Assembly (NCBI RefSeq): GCF_002140975.2
Contig: NZ_CP147247.1
Location: 3,101,001 to 3,165,000, forward strand
Reading direction: 5' to 3'
DNA from: Enterococcus sp. 9E7_DIV0242
GTDB taxonomy: Bacteria; Bacillota; Bacilli; Lactobacillales; Enterococcaceae
Length of the DNA: 64,000 bases
The translations under genes were made by a program, and so were the position numbers. Shown piece after piece: positions 17,127 to 26,376 of this stretch; the first letter of the stretch is position 1, and every line of letters begins with the position of its first letter. Below the pieces are notes generated by a model. It was not told where the DNA came from. It did not search any database and saw nothing but the letters and a program-made list of their open reading frames with translations.

Positions 17127-18740
17127 TTAACTTAATAAAACAGCATAGGCTTCGTAAGGAAGCAGCGTTTGACTGATTTCTTTTTCATAATTATGAATCA
17201 ATACTTCTTTGATCGGTTGTGTTGTATCCAATAAGAATTGATTTGGTTCACTGGAAAAGTTGACAACAACCATTATTTTTTCGCCCTCATTTTTACGGAT
17301 GTAAGCCAAAACTTCTGCATTGTCTGTTGGAATACTTTCAAATATTCCTTCTGTAATGACTGGTAACTCTTTTCGGAGCTGTATCAGTTTTTTGTACGTA
17401 TAGAATAAGGAGTTTGGATCATCTAAAGCGGCGGCTACATTGATTTCAGTTGAATCTCCTACAGGCAGCCAAGGAATACCCTCTGTAAAACCAGCTTGTT
17501 TAGACGCATACCACTGCATTGGGTGGCGTGCATTATCGCGTCCTTTGGCATTAATAGAGGCAATGATTTCATCTTCTGTATAGCCTAAACCGATGCGTTC
17601 GTCATACATTCTCCGACTCTCAATATCATCGACTTCCTCAATGGACGTGACGGGGTAATTTATCATTCCAATCTCTTCGCCTTGGTATATATACGGTGTT
17701 CCTTGAAGAAAATAAAGATAAATTGCTAACATTTTCCCACTAAGGATCCTATAGTTTTGATCATCGCCCCAACGAGAAATGATTCGTGGTAAATCATGAT
17801 TATTCCAAAACAGGGAGTTCCAACCTTTACCAGTCAGTTCAGTTTGCCATTTAGAAAAAACTTGGTGCAGTTCTTTCGGATCAAGTTTTTTTAGATCCCA
17901 TTTTCGTTTGCCTGGTTGCTTATCCAAATTGATATGCTCAAATTGGAAAACCATCGATAATTCCTCTCGCTCCTCGTCTGAATAAAGCTGAGCAATTTCG
18001 GGTGTTGCGCCCCAAGTTTCACCAACCGTGACCAAATCATATTCGCCAAAGGTGTTCTGATTCATTTCCTGTAATAGTTCATGGAGTTTTGGGCCATTTT
18101 TAGTAATGGATTGGTCGGGTTCCTTTCCAATTAAATCGATCACATCCAGACGAAATCCGCCTACCCCTTTTTCGATCCAGTCGTTCATCATACGATAAAT
18201 CTCTTGACGCATTTTTTTATTTTCCCAATTTAAGTCAGGTTGCTCCTTTGCGTGTAAGTGAAGATAATACTCTCCAAGTTCCGGAACCAATGTCCAAGCT
18301 GAGCCGCCGAAGTTTGACTGAAGGGCGTTCGGCGGCTGTCCTTCAACGCCCTTTCTCCAAATATAAAAATCATGAAAGGGACTCTCTGTACTCTGAAGTG
18401 CTGATTGAAACCAAGGATGTTCAGAGGAAGTGTGATTGACAACTAAGTCCATGATGATCCTGATATTTCGCTTTTTTGCTTCTTCAATCAGTCGATCCAT
18501 ATCCTCCATTGTTCCATATTCTGAACCAATCGCTTGATAGTCACTGATGTCATAGCCATTGTCTTCATTAGGTGATTGATACACAGGACTCAGCCACACG
18601 GCATCTATCCCTAGAAAAGCAAGGTAATCTAAACGCTGAATAATTCCCGGAAGATCGCCAATACCATCTGCGTTCGTATCCTGAAAGCTACGTGGATAAA
18701 TTTGATAGATCGTTGCTTTTTTCCACCAGTTAGTTTTCAT
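17127..18740 (-). CDS. GH13 alpha-glucosidase / oligo-1,6-glucosidase type
   Basis: A cytoplasmic GH13 enzyme of 537 residues. The GH13 motifs are in order: DLVVNHTS near residue 100, nucleophile in [10 protein letters not shown] near 200, general acid in TVGETWG near 255, and WNNHDLPR near 325. The motif set fits the GH13_31 group (oligo-1,6-glucosidase, dextran glucosidase or sucrose-isomer hydrolases). The start at 18740 ([18 protein letters not shown]) is the family N-terminus. The gene overlaps the end of the sucrose-type PTS gene upstream by 11 bp, so the two are cotranscribed and coupled. It may split the glucoside that the PTS brings in. The exact substrate cannot be read from the sequence. 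Confidence 0.9.
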   Translation of the reverse strand: MKTNWWKKATIYQIYPRSFQDTNADGIGDLPGIIQRLDYLAFLGIDAVWLSPVYQSPNEDNGYDISDYQAIGSEYGTMEDMDRLIEEAKKRNIRIIMDLVVNHTSSEHPWFQSALQSTESPFHDFYIWRKGVEGQPPNALQSNFGGSAWTLVPELGEYYLHLHAKEQPDLNWENKKMRQEIYRMMNDWIEKGVGGFRLDVIDLIGKEPDQSITKNGPKLHELLQEMNQNTFGEYDLVTVGETWGATPEIAQLYSDEEREELSMVFQFEHINLDKQPGKRKWDLKKLDPKELHQVFSKWQTELTGKGWNSLFWNNHDLPRIISRWGDDQNYRILSGKMLAIYLYFLQGTPYIYQGEEIGMINYPVTSIEEVDDIESRRMYDERIGLGYTEDEIIASINAKGRDNARHPMQWYASKQAGFTEGIPWLPVGDSTEINVAAALDDPNSLFYTYKKLIQLRKELPVITEGIFESIPTDNAEVLAYIRKNEGEKIMVVVNFSSEPNQFLLDTTQPIKEVLIHNYEKEISQTLLPYEAYAVLLS

Positions 18741-20691
18741 AACGTGCACTCAATGCTAGTAGCCCTTGGTTTCTATCGGCTGCTAATGTATCAATTACTT
18801 CAACGGATTCATAGTCGTTTGTATTGGTAACGATCATCATCACGGTAGGATCAAAGCCGGCTTTTTTGATTGCATCTAAATCAACGGTTCCCAAAATATC
18901 TCCTTTTTTAACTAAATCTCCATATTTTTTATTGGTTTCAAAGGCTTCACCATTCAATTTTACCGTATCGATCCCAATATGAATCAGTACTTCCGCACCA
19001 TGGGTTGTTTTTAATCCATAAGCGTGTTTTGAATCGTGTACGATGGTTAGTTCTCCGTCGGCCGGTGCGTAAATCATCCCTTTTTCTGGAATGATTGCAA
19101 TCCCTTTTCCCATCATTTCTTGTGCAAAAACGGGATCGTTGACTTCTTTTAGAGGAAGCAGTGTTCCTTTGACAGGAGCAGTTAATACTTCATCTTCAAC
19201 AGAGCTACTTTCTGCCTCAGGATCTTCATTGATTTCAACGGCAACTTCATCTGCACGAGTATCATCATCTGCCAATATAGCCATATGACGTTTACCGTAA
19301 GCATATGTTGTAACAAAGCCGACTAGAATACTGATGACGATCCCAATCATGAAAGAAGGAATTGATTTTGGTGCGATGGAGATAAAACCAATAACACTTG
19401 CAGGGCCCATTGCTACGGATAAAACATGAAATGCCCCAATAAATACACAAGCAACTGCTGAGGCGATCATGCCGCAAATAAATGGAAATTTAAGTTTTAA
19501 ATTGACCCCAAATATTGCCGGCTCTGTAATTCCCAGCATCGCCGAAATACTTGCTGAGGTCGCTAAGCTTTTTTGCTTTTCATTTTTCGTTAGTAACATG
19601 ATGGCCAGCGTTGCTGCTCCTTGACCAACATTTGCCATGGAAGCGACTGGGAAAATGAAGGAGCCGCCAGTCCGCGCGACATCAGCTAGCAACGTTGTTT
19701 CGATTGCCGGGAAGCTTTGATGTAGCCCTGTAATAACAATAGGAGAATAAAACAGTCCGAATACCCCTAAACCGAGTGCGCCCGTCGTATTATACAACCA
19801 AACTAGTCCGTCGGTTAAACCATCCGAAACGATTCTCATAACCGGTCCCACAACGATAAAGGTTAAAAATCCAGTAATAATGATGGCTAGCATTGGGGTA
19901 AAGGTGAAATCAAATGCGTTTGGAATTCTTTTATGAAAGAATTTTTCTAGCGTTGCTAAAATCCAAGCAACCACCAACACCGGTAATACAGAGCCTTGGT
20001 AACCTGCTTGGGCAACATTCATCCCAAAGACATGCCAGTAATTCATACTTCCTTCTGCAATTGCATTAGCTACGCCATATCCATTGACTAAATCGGGCAT
20101 CACCATCGCCATCCCCATGGCTGCACCTAGATAGGGATTACCGCCAAAACGTTTGGTTGCAGAGAAACCGACCAAGATAGGTAAGAAAGCAAACGGCGCA
20201 GAAGCTAATAAATTAATGATGCCAGCGATGTCCGTTACAGCTGGAAACATTTCTACAATGGATTGAGGGCCAAATAGATGTTGTGCGGTCAACACATTGT
20301 TCAATGCCATCAATAAACCACCGGCAACTAAAGCCGGAACGATCGGAACAAAAATATCAGATAATACCTTAATAAATGCCATAATGGGATTGTTCTTCTT
20401 ACCATTCGCCGCTACTGCTTTTAAATCAGCTGTCGATGCTTCCTTCACATGTGTTATTTTTATCAGTTCATCATAGACGTTGTTTACATCACCGGCACCA
20501 ATAATGATTTGAAACTGGTCATTGGCTTCAAATGTTCCTTTAACAGCATCATTATTGTCTAACGCTTTTTGATCTACCTTGCTTGAATCTTTTAGAACCA
20601 ACCTCAGTCGTGTCGCGCAATGCGCGGCTGCTTGAATGTTGTCTTTGCCAAGCGCTTGATTGATTTCCTCTGCCACTTTTTTGTAATCCAT
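18730..20691 (-). CDS. scrA: PTS sucrose-family EIIBCA
   Basis: This 653-residue membrane transporter takes up and phosphorylates sucrose or a related glucoside. The EIIB domain is at residues 1-90, with the phosphocysteine in [10 protein letters not shown]. The EIIC domain has about ten membrane segments (about 110-470), with [10 protein letters not shown] and [10 protein letters not shown] as family landmarks. The fused EIIA-Glc domain (about 500-640) carries the active His in [11 protein letters not shown] ribosome binding site (AGGAGGAAAG) precedes the ATG. It is divergent from scrB, and both promoters overlap matching LacI-type operators. Confidence 0.93.
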   Translation of the reverse strand: MDYKKVAEEINQALGKDNIQAAAHCATRLRLVLKDSSKVDQKALDNNDAVKGTFEANDQFQIIIGAGDVNNVYDELIKITHVKEASTADLKAVAANGKKNNPIMAFIKVLSDIFVPIVPALVAGGLLMALNNVLTAQHLFGPQSIVEMFPAVTDIAGIINLLASAPFAFLPILVGFSATKRFGGNPYLGAAMGMAMVMPDLVNGYGVANAIAEGSMNYWHVFGMNVAQAGYQGSVLPVLVVAWILATLEKFFHKRIPNAFDFTFTPMLAIIITGFLTFIVVGPVMRIVSDGLTDGLVWLYNTTGALGLGVFGLFYSPIVITGLHQSFPAIETTLLADVARTGGSFIFPVASMANVGQGAATLAIMLLTKNEKQKSLATSASISAMLGITEPAIFGVNLKLKFPFICGMIASAVACVFIGAFHVLSVAMGPASVIGFISIAPKSIPSFMIGIVISILVGFVTTYAYGKRHMAILADDDTRADEVAVEINEDPEAESSSVEDEVLTAPVKGTLLPLKEVNDPVFAQEMMGKGIAIIPEKGMIYAPADGELTIVHDSKHAYGLKTTHGAEVLIHIGIDTVKLNGEAFETNKKYGDLVKKGDILGTVDLDAIKKAGFDPTVMMIVTNTNDYESVEVIDTLAADRNQGLLALSARYEN

Positions 20692-20784
20692 TCTCTTTCC
20701 TCCTAAATGTCATTTAAGCGATTTTAACAAAAGCGATTCCTTTGTCTGCTTACTTTGGAAATGAAATCGCTTTTTCACATCCAA

Positions 20785-20822
20785 AGTATATCAGATTTTT
20801 CGTAAATGTCAAACGTATGACA
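20785..20822 (-). promoter_or_regulatory. scrA promoter with ScrR-type operator
   Basis: On the minus strand TTGACA (20807-20812) and TATACT (20785-20790) are 16 nt apart. The palindrome TGTCAAACGTATGACA (20807-20822) covers the -35 box. Its AATGTCAAACGT core recurs at the scrB promoter, as expected for a LacI-family repressor site. Confidence 0.75.
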
Positions 20823-20875
20823 ATTAATTATCCTTTTGAATTATGGTGTCTATAGATGTGTGGACATTTAATTGA

Positions 20876-20911
20876 TTAACGTTTGACATTATTGGTCGTT
20901 AAAGTTAAACT
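20876..20911 (+). promoter_or_regulatory. scrB promoter with ScrR-type operator
   Basis: TTGACA (20883-20888), a 17-nt spacer and TAAACT (20906-20911). The sequence TTAACGTTTGACATT (20876-20890) is the inverted match of the operator before scrA and covers the -35 box. Confidence 0.75.
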
Positions 20912-20945
20912 AGATGCAAGAATGCGTTTGCGAGGAGAGTACATA

Positions 20946-22442
20946 ATGTCTAATAAAAAAATTTGGACGAAAGAAGAACGTTATCGTCCCTATCAAGAGT
21001 GGGATAAACAGCACCTTGCCTTATTGCAACAGAAAGTAGCTGATTCTAACTGGCGCTTAGGGTACCATATCCAACCCAATACAGGCTTACTAAATGACCC
21101 AAATGGTTTTTCATTTTTTAATAATCAGTGGCATGTTTTTTATCAATCGTATCCAATGGGTGCAGTCCATGGGGTAAAATCCTGGTATCATCTGACCTCT
21201 GATAATCTAGTAGATTGGAAAGAAGAAGGAACGAAGATATTTCCAGATGGTCTGTATGATAGTCATGGGGTATATTCAGGAACTGCTCTGGCTGTTTCGG
21301 ACCACTTGTTTCTTGCTTATACCGGGAATGTGCGTGATGCGGATTGGGTTCGTCATTCCTATCAGCTAGGTGCCTGGATGGATGGATCTGGAGCGGTTCA
21401 AAAAATCGAGAAACCACTGCTTACTGCCTCACCGGCGGGCTACACATCTGAATTCAGAGATCCCCAAGTATTTCGATACGAGGATAATTATTTGATGGCT
21501 ATAGGTGCGCAAAATGAGGCAGAAGAAGGCAAGATTCTTACCTATCAGAGTTCTGATTTACTGACCTGGCAGTGTAAGGGAGAATTAGAATTTACCGATA
21601 AAAAAATGGGGTTTATGATTGAATGCCCGAATTTATTAGTAACAGAAGATGCTGCCTTACTTATCTTTTGCCCTCAGGGTCTAGAGAAGGACAGTTGTTT
21701 TTATGAAAATATCTACCCTAACACGTATGTTATTGCAGACTCTTACGACCATGAATCAAATCGTTTGGTTGATCCTACCATACTAAAAAATCTGGATGAG
21801 GGGTTTGACGTATATGCGACACAAGCGTTTCAAGCACCCGACAACCGTCTATTATCCATTAGCTGGGTAGGCTTACCGGAAATCGATTATCCAACCGATC
21901 AAGAAGAGTGGGCCCATTGTCTAAGTAGCGTCAAAGAACTGGTTATAAAAGAAAAGCAATTGTATCAACGTCCTATCGCAGAAATGGAGCAATTACGCAT
22001 AGGCGAAGCGGTTGATATCAACCAAGATTCCAGTTCTCAAGATTCCAGCTCGTTTGTTGAAACAAAGACAAATCAGTATGAATTGCTGCTGTCGTTTGAC
22101 CCGCTTTCCAAGGGAACGTTAACTTTATGTACGGATAAAGAACAAAATCAAGGATTAACGATTAATTTTGATTCCCAACATGGTAAAATAACGATAGACC
22201 GTAGTCAGGCTGGTGCTGTTTTTGCAGAAGAATATGGCTTTGTCCGATCGTTTACAGTCGAACAAAAACCATTGGATTTACAGATATTTGTAGATTCTTC
22301 GATTGTTGAAATCTTCATCAATGAGGGTGAAAAGGTTGTAACAATGCGAATTTTTCCGGAAGCAGATCAGACAGGAATCCATCTAGCTTGTGATGGAGGC
22401 TATCAAGGAAAATTATGGCAATTGCGGAAAACTAACCAATAA
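20946..22442 (+). CDS. scrB: Sucrose-6-phosphate hydrolase, GH32
   Basis: A cytoplasmic 498-residue enzyme that splits sucrose-6-phosphate into glucose-6-phosphate and fructose. The GH32 nucleophile motif LNDPNG is near residue 50, the transition-state motif FRDPQVF near 175, and the acid/base in ECPNLL near 225. A C-terminal beta-sandwich follows (SSIVEIFINEGEKVVT). I chose ATG 20946 because GCGAGGAGAG precedes it and the family N-terminus fits. The longer upstream frame overlaps the promoter. It begins the scrB-scrR-scrK operon. Confidence 0.95.
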   Translation: MSNKKIWTKEERYRPYQEWDKQHLALLQQKVADSNWRLGYHIQPNTGLLNDPNGFSFFNNQWHVFYQSYPMGAVHGVKSWYHLTSDNLVDWKEEGTKIFPDGLYDSHGVYSGTALAVSDHLFLAYTGNVRDADWVRHSYQLGAWMDGSGAVQKIEKPLLTASPAGYTSEFRDPQVFRYEDNYLMAIGAQNEAEEGKILTYQSSDLLTWQCKGELEFTDKKMGFMIECPNLLVTEDAALLIFCPQGLEKDSCFYENIYPNTYVIADSYDHESNRLVDPTILKNLDEGFDVYATQAFQAPDNRLLSISWVGLPEIDYPTDQEEWAHCLSSVKELVIKEKQLYQRPIAEMEQLRIGEAVDINQDSSSQDSSSFVETKTNQYELLLSFDPLSKGTLTLCTDKEQNQGLTINFDSQHGKITIDRSQAGAVFAEEYGFVRSFTVEQKPLDLQIFVDSSIVEIFINEGEKVVTMRIFPEADQTGIHLACDGGYQGKLWQLRKTNQ

Positions 22443-22455
22443 AGGATGAAGTGGC

Positions 22456-23439
22456 ATGGTTGTCAAACTAACTGATGTTGCAAAGAAAGCGGGGGTTTCT
22501 CCCACTACCGTTTCTCGTGTTATTAATAATTATGGCTCTTTAAGCCAAAAAACCATTGATAAAGTAAATCTAGCGATGAAAGAGCTGAATTATCAACCCA
22601 ATTCTTTAGCTCGTTCGTTGCAAGGAAAAAATACTCAATTGATCGGACTGATTTTTCCAACGGTTGCGAATCCTTTTTTTGGAGAGCTTGTGGAAGGAAT
22701 CGAAGGGAAATTATTTGATTTAGGCTACCGTGTCATATTATGTGATAGTGCGAATAATAAAGAAAAAGAGCGGCATTATATTAATATGCTTGCGGCCAAT
22801 AAAGTAGATGGGATCATAGCTGGTGCTCACAATCTAGGGATTGCAGAGTATGAAGATATCGAACTGCCGATTGTTTCTTTTGACCGTTATTTAGCGGATA
22901 ATATTCCAATCATTGGCAGTGATAATTTTCAAGGCGGCTATTTAGCTACTGAAACATTATTTGTCAAAGGAGCACGAAAAATTGCGATTCTTACAGGATC
23001 ACAAGAATCAAATTCCCCTACAAATTTTCGCTTGAATGGGTATTTAAGCTTTTTAGAGAAGCACGACTTAGAGCCTAAAATTTTTCAGATTCAAACAACA
23101 GCGAGATCAACAACCTTGAAAAATTTAGAAATCAAACATATTTTAGAAACGGAAGACATTGACAGCTTATTCTGTACGGATGATCTAACGGCTATACTGG
23201 CATATAATCAGTGCCAGCAGTTGAAGATAAACGTACCTGAACAAATCAAGATCATTGGGTATGATGGGACAAAATTCGTTCAGAATTATTTCCCACAGCT
23301 TTCAACGATTGCTCAACCAATGGCTGACTATGCAGAAATTTTGGTGGACTTGTTACTACAAAGAATTCAGAATCCAGAAAAAAAACTTGAAAAAAATTAT
23401 TTATTACCGGTAAAACTAATTCAAGGTCAAACAACATAA
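22456..23439 (+). CDS. scrR: LacI-family sucrose repressor
   Basis: This 327-residue regulator has a LacI helix-turn-helix at residues 3-50 (KLTDVAKKAGVSPTTVSRVIN), a hinge (LARSLQGKNTQLIGLIFP) and a periplasmic-binding-protein-like sugar domain. It lies 13 bp after scrB and 20 bp before scrK. It should bind the two AATGTCAAACG operators in the scrA-scrB intergenic region and release them when a fructose-type ligand is present. It is transcribed from a promoter it would control, which implies feedback. Confidence 0.92.
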   Translation: MVVKLTDVAKKAGVSPTTVSRVINNYGSLSQKTIDKVNLAMKELNYQPNSLARSLQGKNTQLIGLIFPTVANPFFGELVEGIEGKLFDLGYRVILCDSANNKEKERHYINMLAANKVDGIIAGAHNLGIAEYEDIELPIVSFDRYLADNIPIIGSDNFQGGYLATETLFVKGARKIAILTGSQESNSPTNFRLNGYLSFLEKHDLEPKIFQIQTTARSTTLKNLEIKHILETEDIDSLFCTDDLTAILAYNQCQQLKINVPEQIKIIGYDGTKFVQNYFPQLSTIAQPMADYAEILVDLLLQRIQNPEKKLEKNYLLPVKLIQGQTT

Positions 23440-23460
23440 GCTTTATAAGGAGTGGAAAAT

Positions 23461-24333
23461 ATGATATACGGTGCGATTGAGGCTGGGGGCACAAAATTTG
23501 TTTGTGCAGTGGGCAATGAAAACTTGGAAATACTTGAGCGTGTCTCCTTTCCTACAGAAACACCTGAAAAAACGATGCGTTCGGTCGTTGATTTTTTCAA
23601 AAAATTTGATGCACTCACGACAATCGGAGTCGGATCATTTGGTCCGATCGATGTTAAACGAGAGTCTGAAACGTATGGTTATATTACCTCTACCCCCAAG
23701 CTTGCGTGGAAGAATTTTGATTTTGTCGGATATTTAAAAGAACAATTAGCCAACATTTCTGTTGCTTGGACAACAGACGTAAATGCGGCTTGTTATGGGG
23801 AATATATTGCGGGATGTGGTAAAGGGTTATCAAGTGTAGTGTATTACACTATCGGAACAGGCGTTGGTGGTGGAGCTTTGTTAGATGGGCAATTCGTTGA
23901 AGGATTTAGTCATCCCGAAATGGGCCATGCTATAGTTCGACGCCATCCTGAAGATACATTTGCCGGTAATTGTCCATACCACAATGACTGCTTGGAAGGG
24001 TTAGCTGCAGGACCTGCCATCGAGAATAGAACGGGGATCAAAGGGCAGGATTTACCTCCAGATGATGCATCCTGGGATATCGTAGCTTACTACATTGCAC
24101 AATGTGCGTACAATACGACCTTGCTTTTTTCTCCACAAATCATTATTTTTGGCGGCGGTGTGATGAAGCAAGAACAATTAAGAAAAAAAGTCCAAGAACA
24201 ATTTGCCAAGCTAATCAATGAGTATGTGAAATATCCGGATTTAGCGACATACATCGTTACCCCTCAATTAGAGGACAATGCTGGTGTGATTGGTTGTCTA
24301 GCTTTAGCCAAGGATTTATATGTGCAAGCTTGA
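23461..24333 (+). CDS. scrK: ROK-family fructokinase
   Basis: A cytoplasmic 290-residue kinase that phosphorylates the fructose released by ScrB. The ATP-binding motif GAIEAGGTKFVCAVG is at the N-terminus. The ROK signature with a zinc-binding His/Cys cluster is near residues 155-180 (HPEMGHAIVRRHP, CPYHNDCLEGLAAGPA), which is typical of bacterial fructokinases. AAGGAG places the start at ATG 23461, not the GTG at 23452. It is the last gene of the scrB operon and is followed by a strong terminator. Confidence 0.93.
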   Translation: MIYGAIEAGGTKFVCAVGNENLEILERVSFPTETPEKTMRSVVDFFKKFDALTTIGVGSFGPIDVKRESETYGYITSTPKLAWKNFDFVGYLKEQLANISVAWTTDVNAACYGEYIAGCGKGLSSVVYYTIGTGVGGGALLDGQFVEGFSHPEMGHAIVRRHPEDTFAGNCPYHNDCLEGLAAGPAIENRTGIKGQDLPPDDASWDIVAYYIAQCAYNTTLLFSPQIIIFGGGVMKQEQLRKKVQEQFAKLINEYVKYPDLATYIVTPQLEDNAGVIGCLALAKDLYVQA

Positions 24334-24384
24334 TTAAAGGATAGGAACAATAAGCGAGGACAAAATAATACAGATTATTTTTCG

Positions 24385-24421
24385 AAGACCAGACAATTTA
24401 ATCGGTGTTTGGTCTTTTTTT
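24385..24421 (+). terminator. Terminator after scrK
   Basis: AAGACCAGACA / TGTTTGGTCTT form an 11-bp stem with one mismatch, followed by seven Ts. Confidence 0.85.
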
Positions 24422-24531
24422 AGTGATGAGAGTTCAGAGTAAAAAACAGCTGATCAACCCTACTGATATCTTTAAGAAAATATCAGTAAGGCTGGTTAGA
24501 ATGCTATCTTAAGAATAGAAAATGAAGAGGA

Positions 24532-24567
24532 GAAATGTATCTATCATCATGAGATACATTTCCTTTT
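24532..24567. terminator. Perfect hairpin, probable bidirectional terminator
   Basis: GAAATGTATCT / AGATACATTTC is an 11-bp perfect stem followed by CTTTTTT. It lies just beyond the end of the minus-strand flavin-reductase-like pseudogene. A shorter repeat, ACTGATAT / ATATCAGT, lies at about 24461-24486. Confidence 0.6.
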
Positions 24568-24591
24568 TTAGGGAATATGATAATTTTCTGG

Positions 24592-25120
24592 TTATTCAAC
24601 TGGATTTGTTAGAAACTTATATTGGCGTTTGTAACTATCTCCCATGTAAAACACAGGATTCAGCTGCTGGCTAATTAAGTGCTGATCATGGATTAGCTGT
24701 TCTTCCACCAACCGTCTTTTTATAGTGGCAAAAATATGACTGATCCCTTTTGTTTTAACCACTTGATTTACTTGAAACTCTAAGGTGAGACAACATTCTG
24801 AAATGACAGGAGCCTCGATTATTTCAGATATTTCAAAAGTGAATGACTCAGAATAGTTAAATTTATCGGTACCGCTGTTAAAGCCGCCAATTATGATTTG
24901 TTTCATTTGTTCTTCAGTTGGAATATTTAAAGTAAAATATTCCATTTTTACTACTTTGTTTTGCAGTGTTTGATTGGTTGGAAATGCCAATATTTAATTG
25001 ATTGCCTAATGTATAAGAGAGTGTAGTTGTACCTCCATTGAGGTAAATAGGCACCTTCTTTTTCCAATCTGCTTTTAAGTTTGAAGAAGGAAAATCGTAT
25101 ATCAGCTTTACTGATAGTTT
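24592..25120 (-). pseudogene. Frameshifted flavin reductase-like protein
   Basis: The coding signal is split between two minus-strand frames. One frame reads YLNGGTTTLSYTLGNQLNIG, then ISNQSNTAKQ. The continuation (KMEYFTLNIPTEEQMKQII, GGFNSGTDKFNYSESF, PVFYMGDSYKR) is in the next frame. This order is that of flavin-reductase-like FMN-binding proteins (SLGN, NIP, GxDKF and YxGDxKR landmarks). The switch lies near 24945, in an A-rich run. The N-terminus upstream of YDFPSS is also not recognisable, so the gene is probably inactive. Confidence 0.55.
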
Positions 25121-25269
25121 AAGCGGTAAAAAAAGTATTGAAAAGGACAAATCACAAATGAAGCTAGGAGGAATATGTAGTTTACGGATGTACAGATATG
25201 AAGAGCGATGATAAAAATAACGTAAATCAGAAAAAATAATCGCAAAATAAGGAAAATTGAAAAATGAAA

Positions 25270-25298
25270 TTGACAAGGGAATCATTTTAAACTATAAT
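25270..25298 (+). promoter_or_regulatory. Consensus promoter of the beta-glucoside operon
   Basis: TTGACA (25270-25275), a 17-nt spacer and TATAAT (25293-25298) form a full-consensus promoter. It reads into the first RAT/terminator, so output depends on antitermination. Confidence 0.85.
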
Positions 25299-25319
25299 TG
25301 AATTGAAAAAAAGTGGATA

Positions 25320-25394
25320 GAGTGTCACTGATTCGATCAGGCATAACCGAAATCAAGTACTAAGAAGAGTACGTTGTTTTTGGTTATTTTTTTT
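25320..25394 (+). promoter_or_regulatory. RAT antiterminator site with terminator before licT-type gene
   Basis: GTGTCACTGATTCGATCAGG (from 25322) has the layout of a ribonucleic antiterminator for BglG/LicT proteins. Its 3' end overlaps the 5' arm of a terminator, ATAACC (25343-25348) pairing with GGTTAT (25382-25387) before a run of Ts. The two structures exclude each other. Confidence 0.85.
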
Positions 25395-25414
25395 GAAAGA
25401 AAGTGGGTGAGAAT

Positions 25415-26248
25415 ATGAGAGTTGTGAAATCTTTAAATAACAATATTATCTTAGCAGAGGACGCTAAGGGAAATGAAGTCGTGCTGTTTGGAACAGGTAT
25501 TGGTTTTAAAAAAAAGAAAGGGGAAGAAATTCCCAGCCAAGCAATTCAAAAGAAATTCACCATTGAAAAAGAAAATCGATTATCCAAGATACTAAATACT
25601 ATCTCCTCACAAACAATTGATATTACAGAAGATATTTTGACAATAGCGAATGATAAACTAGATAAAAAAATAAATGACATTGCAATTATTAGTATATCGG
25701 ATCATATTCGGTATGCGATTGAACGAACAAAGCAAGGGATAGAAATAAAAAATCCTTTACAATGGGAAATTCCACATTTATATCCTAAAGAGCATGAAGT
25801 AGGAAAATTAGCTGTAGAATGGATTAGAGAACAATATGGCATCTCTTTGTTTGACTCTGAAGCTTCCTTTATTACCATGCACATTATCAATGCACAATAC
25901 GAGAATAGTGATATGGATTATACGATGCGCTTAACAGAAACTATTAGTAAAATCATCAATATTGTCAATTATCACTATCATATTTCTATTAATGAGTTAG
26001 GGATTAATTATTCTCGATTTGTTACTCATTTACGATATTTTGTCATTCGGCAAAAAGAAAAAATAGATTCTGATGAAATACTAAATCAGGAATTATACCA
26101 AACTATCGTTACGAAACATAAAAAAAGCTTTGCCTGTGCTAAAAAAATAGCAGAATATTTATCTGATATATATAGCTGGCATGTTAGTGAAACAGAAATC
26201 ATCTATTTAGTGTTACATATAGAACGATTAATTCAAGAAAGTAAATAG
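25415..26248 (+). CDS. licT: BglG/LicT-family transcription antiterminator
   Basis: A 277-residue RNA-binding regulator. The co-antiterminator domain spans residues 1-56 (MRVVKSLNNNIILAEDAKGN, FGTGIGFKKKKG). PRD1 covers about 70-165, with candidate phospho-His in SDHIRYAIE and TMHIINAQ. PRD2 covers about 170-277, with HLRYFVIRQ and VLHIERL. It should bind the RAT hairpins before its own gene and before the PTS gene when its cognate sugar is present. AGTGGGTGAG supports ATG 25415. Gene order licT-PTS-GH1 is the standard beta-glucoside operon. Confidence 0.93.
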   Translation: MRVVKSLNNNIILAEDAKGNEVVLFGTGIGFKKKKGEEIPSQAIQKKFTIEKENRLSKILNTISSQTIDITEDILTIANDKLDKKINDIAIISISDHIRYAIERTKQGIEIKNPLQWEIPHLYPKEHEVGKLAVEWIREQYGISLFDSEASFITMHIINAQYENSDMDYTMRLTETISKIINIVNYHYHISINELGINYSRFVTHLRYFVIRQKEKIDSDEILNQELYQTIVTKHKKSFACAKKIAEYLSDIYSWHVSETEIIYLVLHIERLIQESK

Positions 26249-26261
26249 CTCTCTTTTAACG

Positions 26262-26347
26262 AGGAGTGTCACTGATTCGATCAGGCACCACCCGAATATT
26301 TGGAGGAACAACGGCCGTGTTCCTCCAAATGTTTAGGTGGTTTTTTT
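26262..26347 (+). promoter_or_regulatory. Second RAT site with terminator before PTS gene
   Basis: The RAT core GTGTCACTGATTCGATCAGG recurs identically (from 26266). It overlaps a terminator made of ACCACC / GGTGGT and the inner perfect stem TTTGGAGGAAC / GTTCCTCCAAA, ending in seven Ts. Confidence 0.87.
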
Positions 26348-26376
26348 GATAAATTTTGAAAGAAGGAGTGAAATGT

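Noticed and set aside
20692..20784. Antiterminator (RAT) in the scrA leader
   Set aside because: There is an inverted repeat AAAGCGATT / AATCGCTTT, but no RAT-like sequence and no T-tract in the right place. The LacI-type operators account for control.
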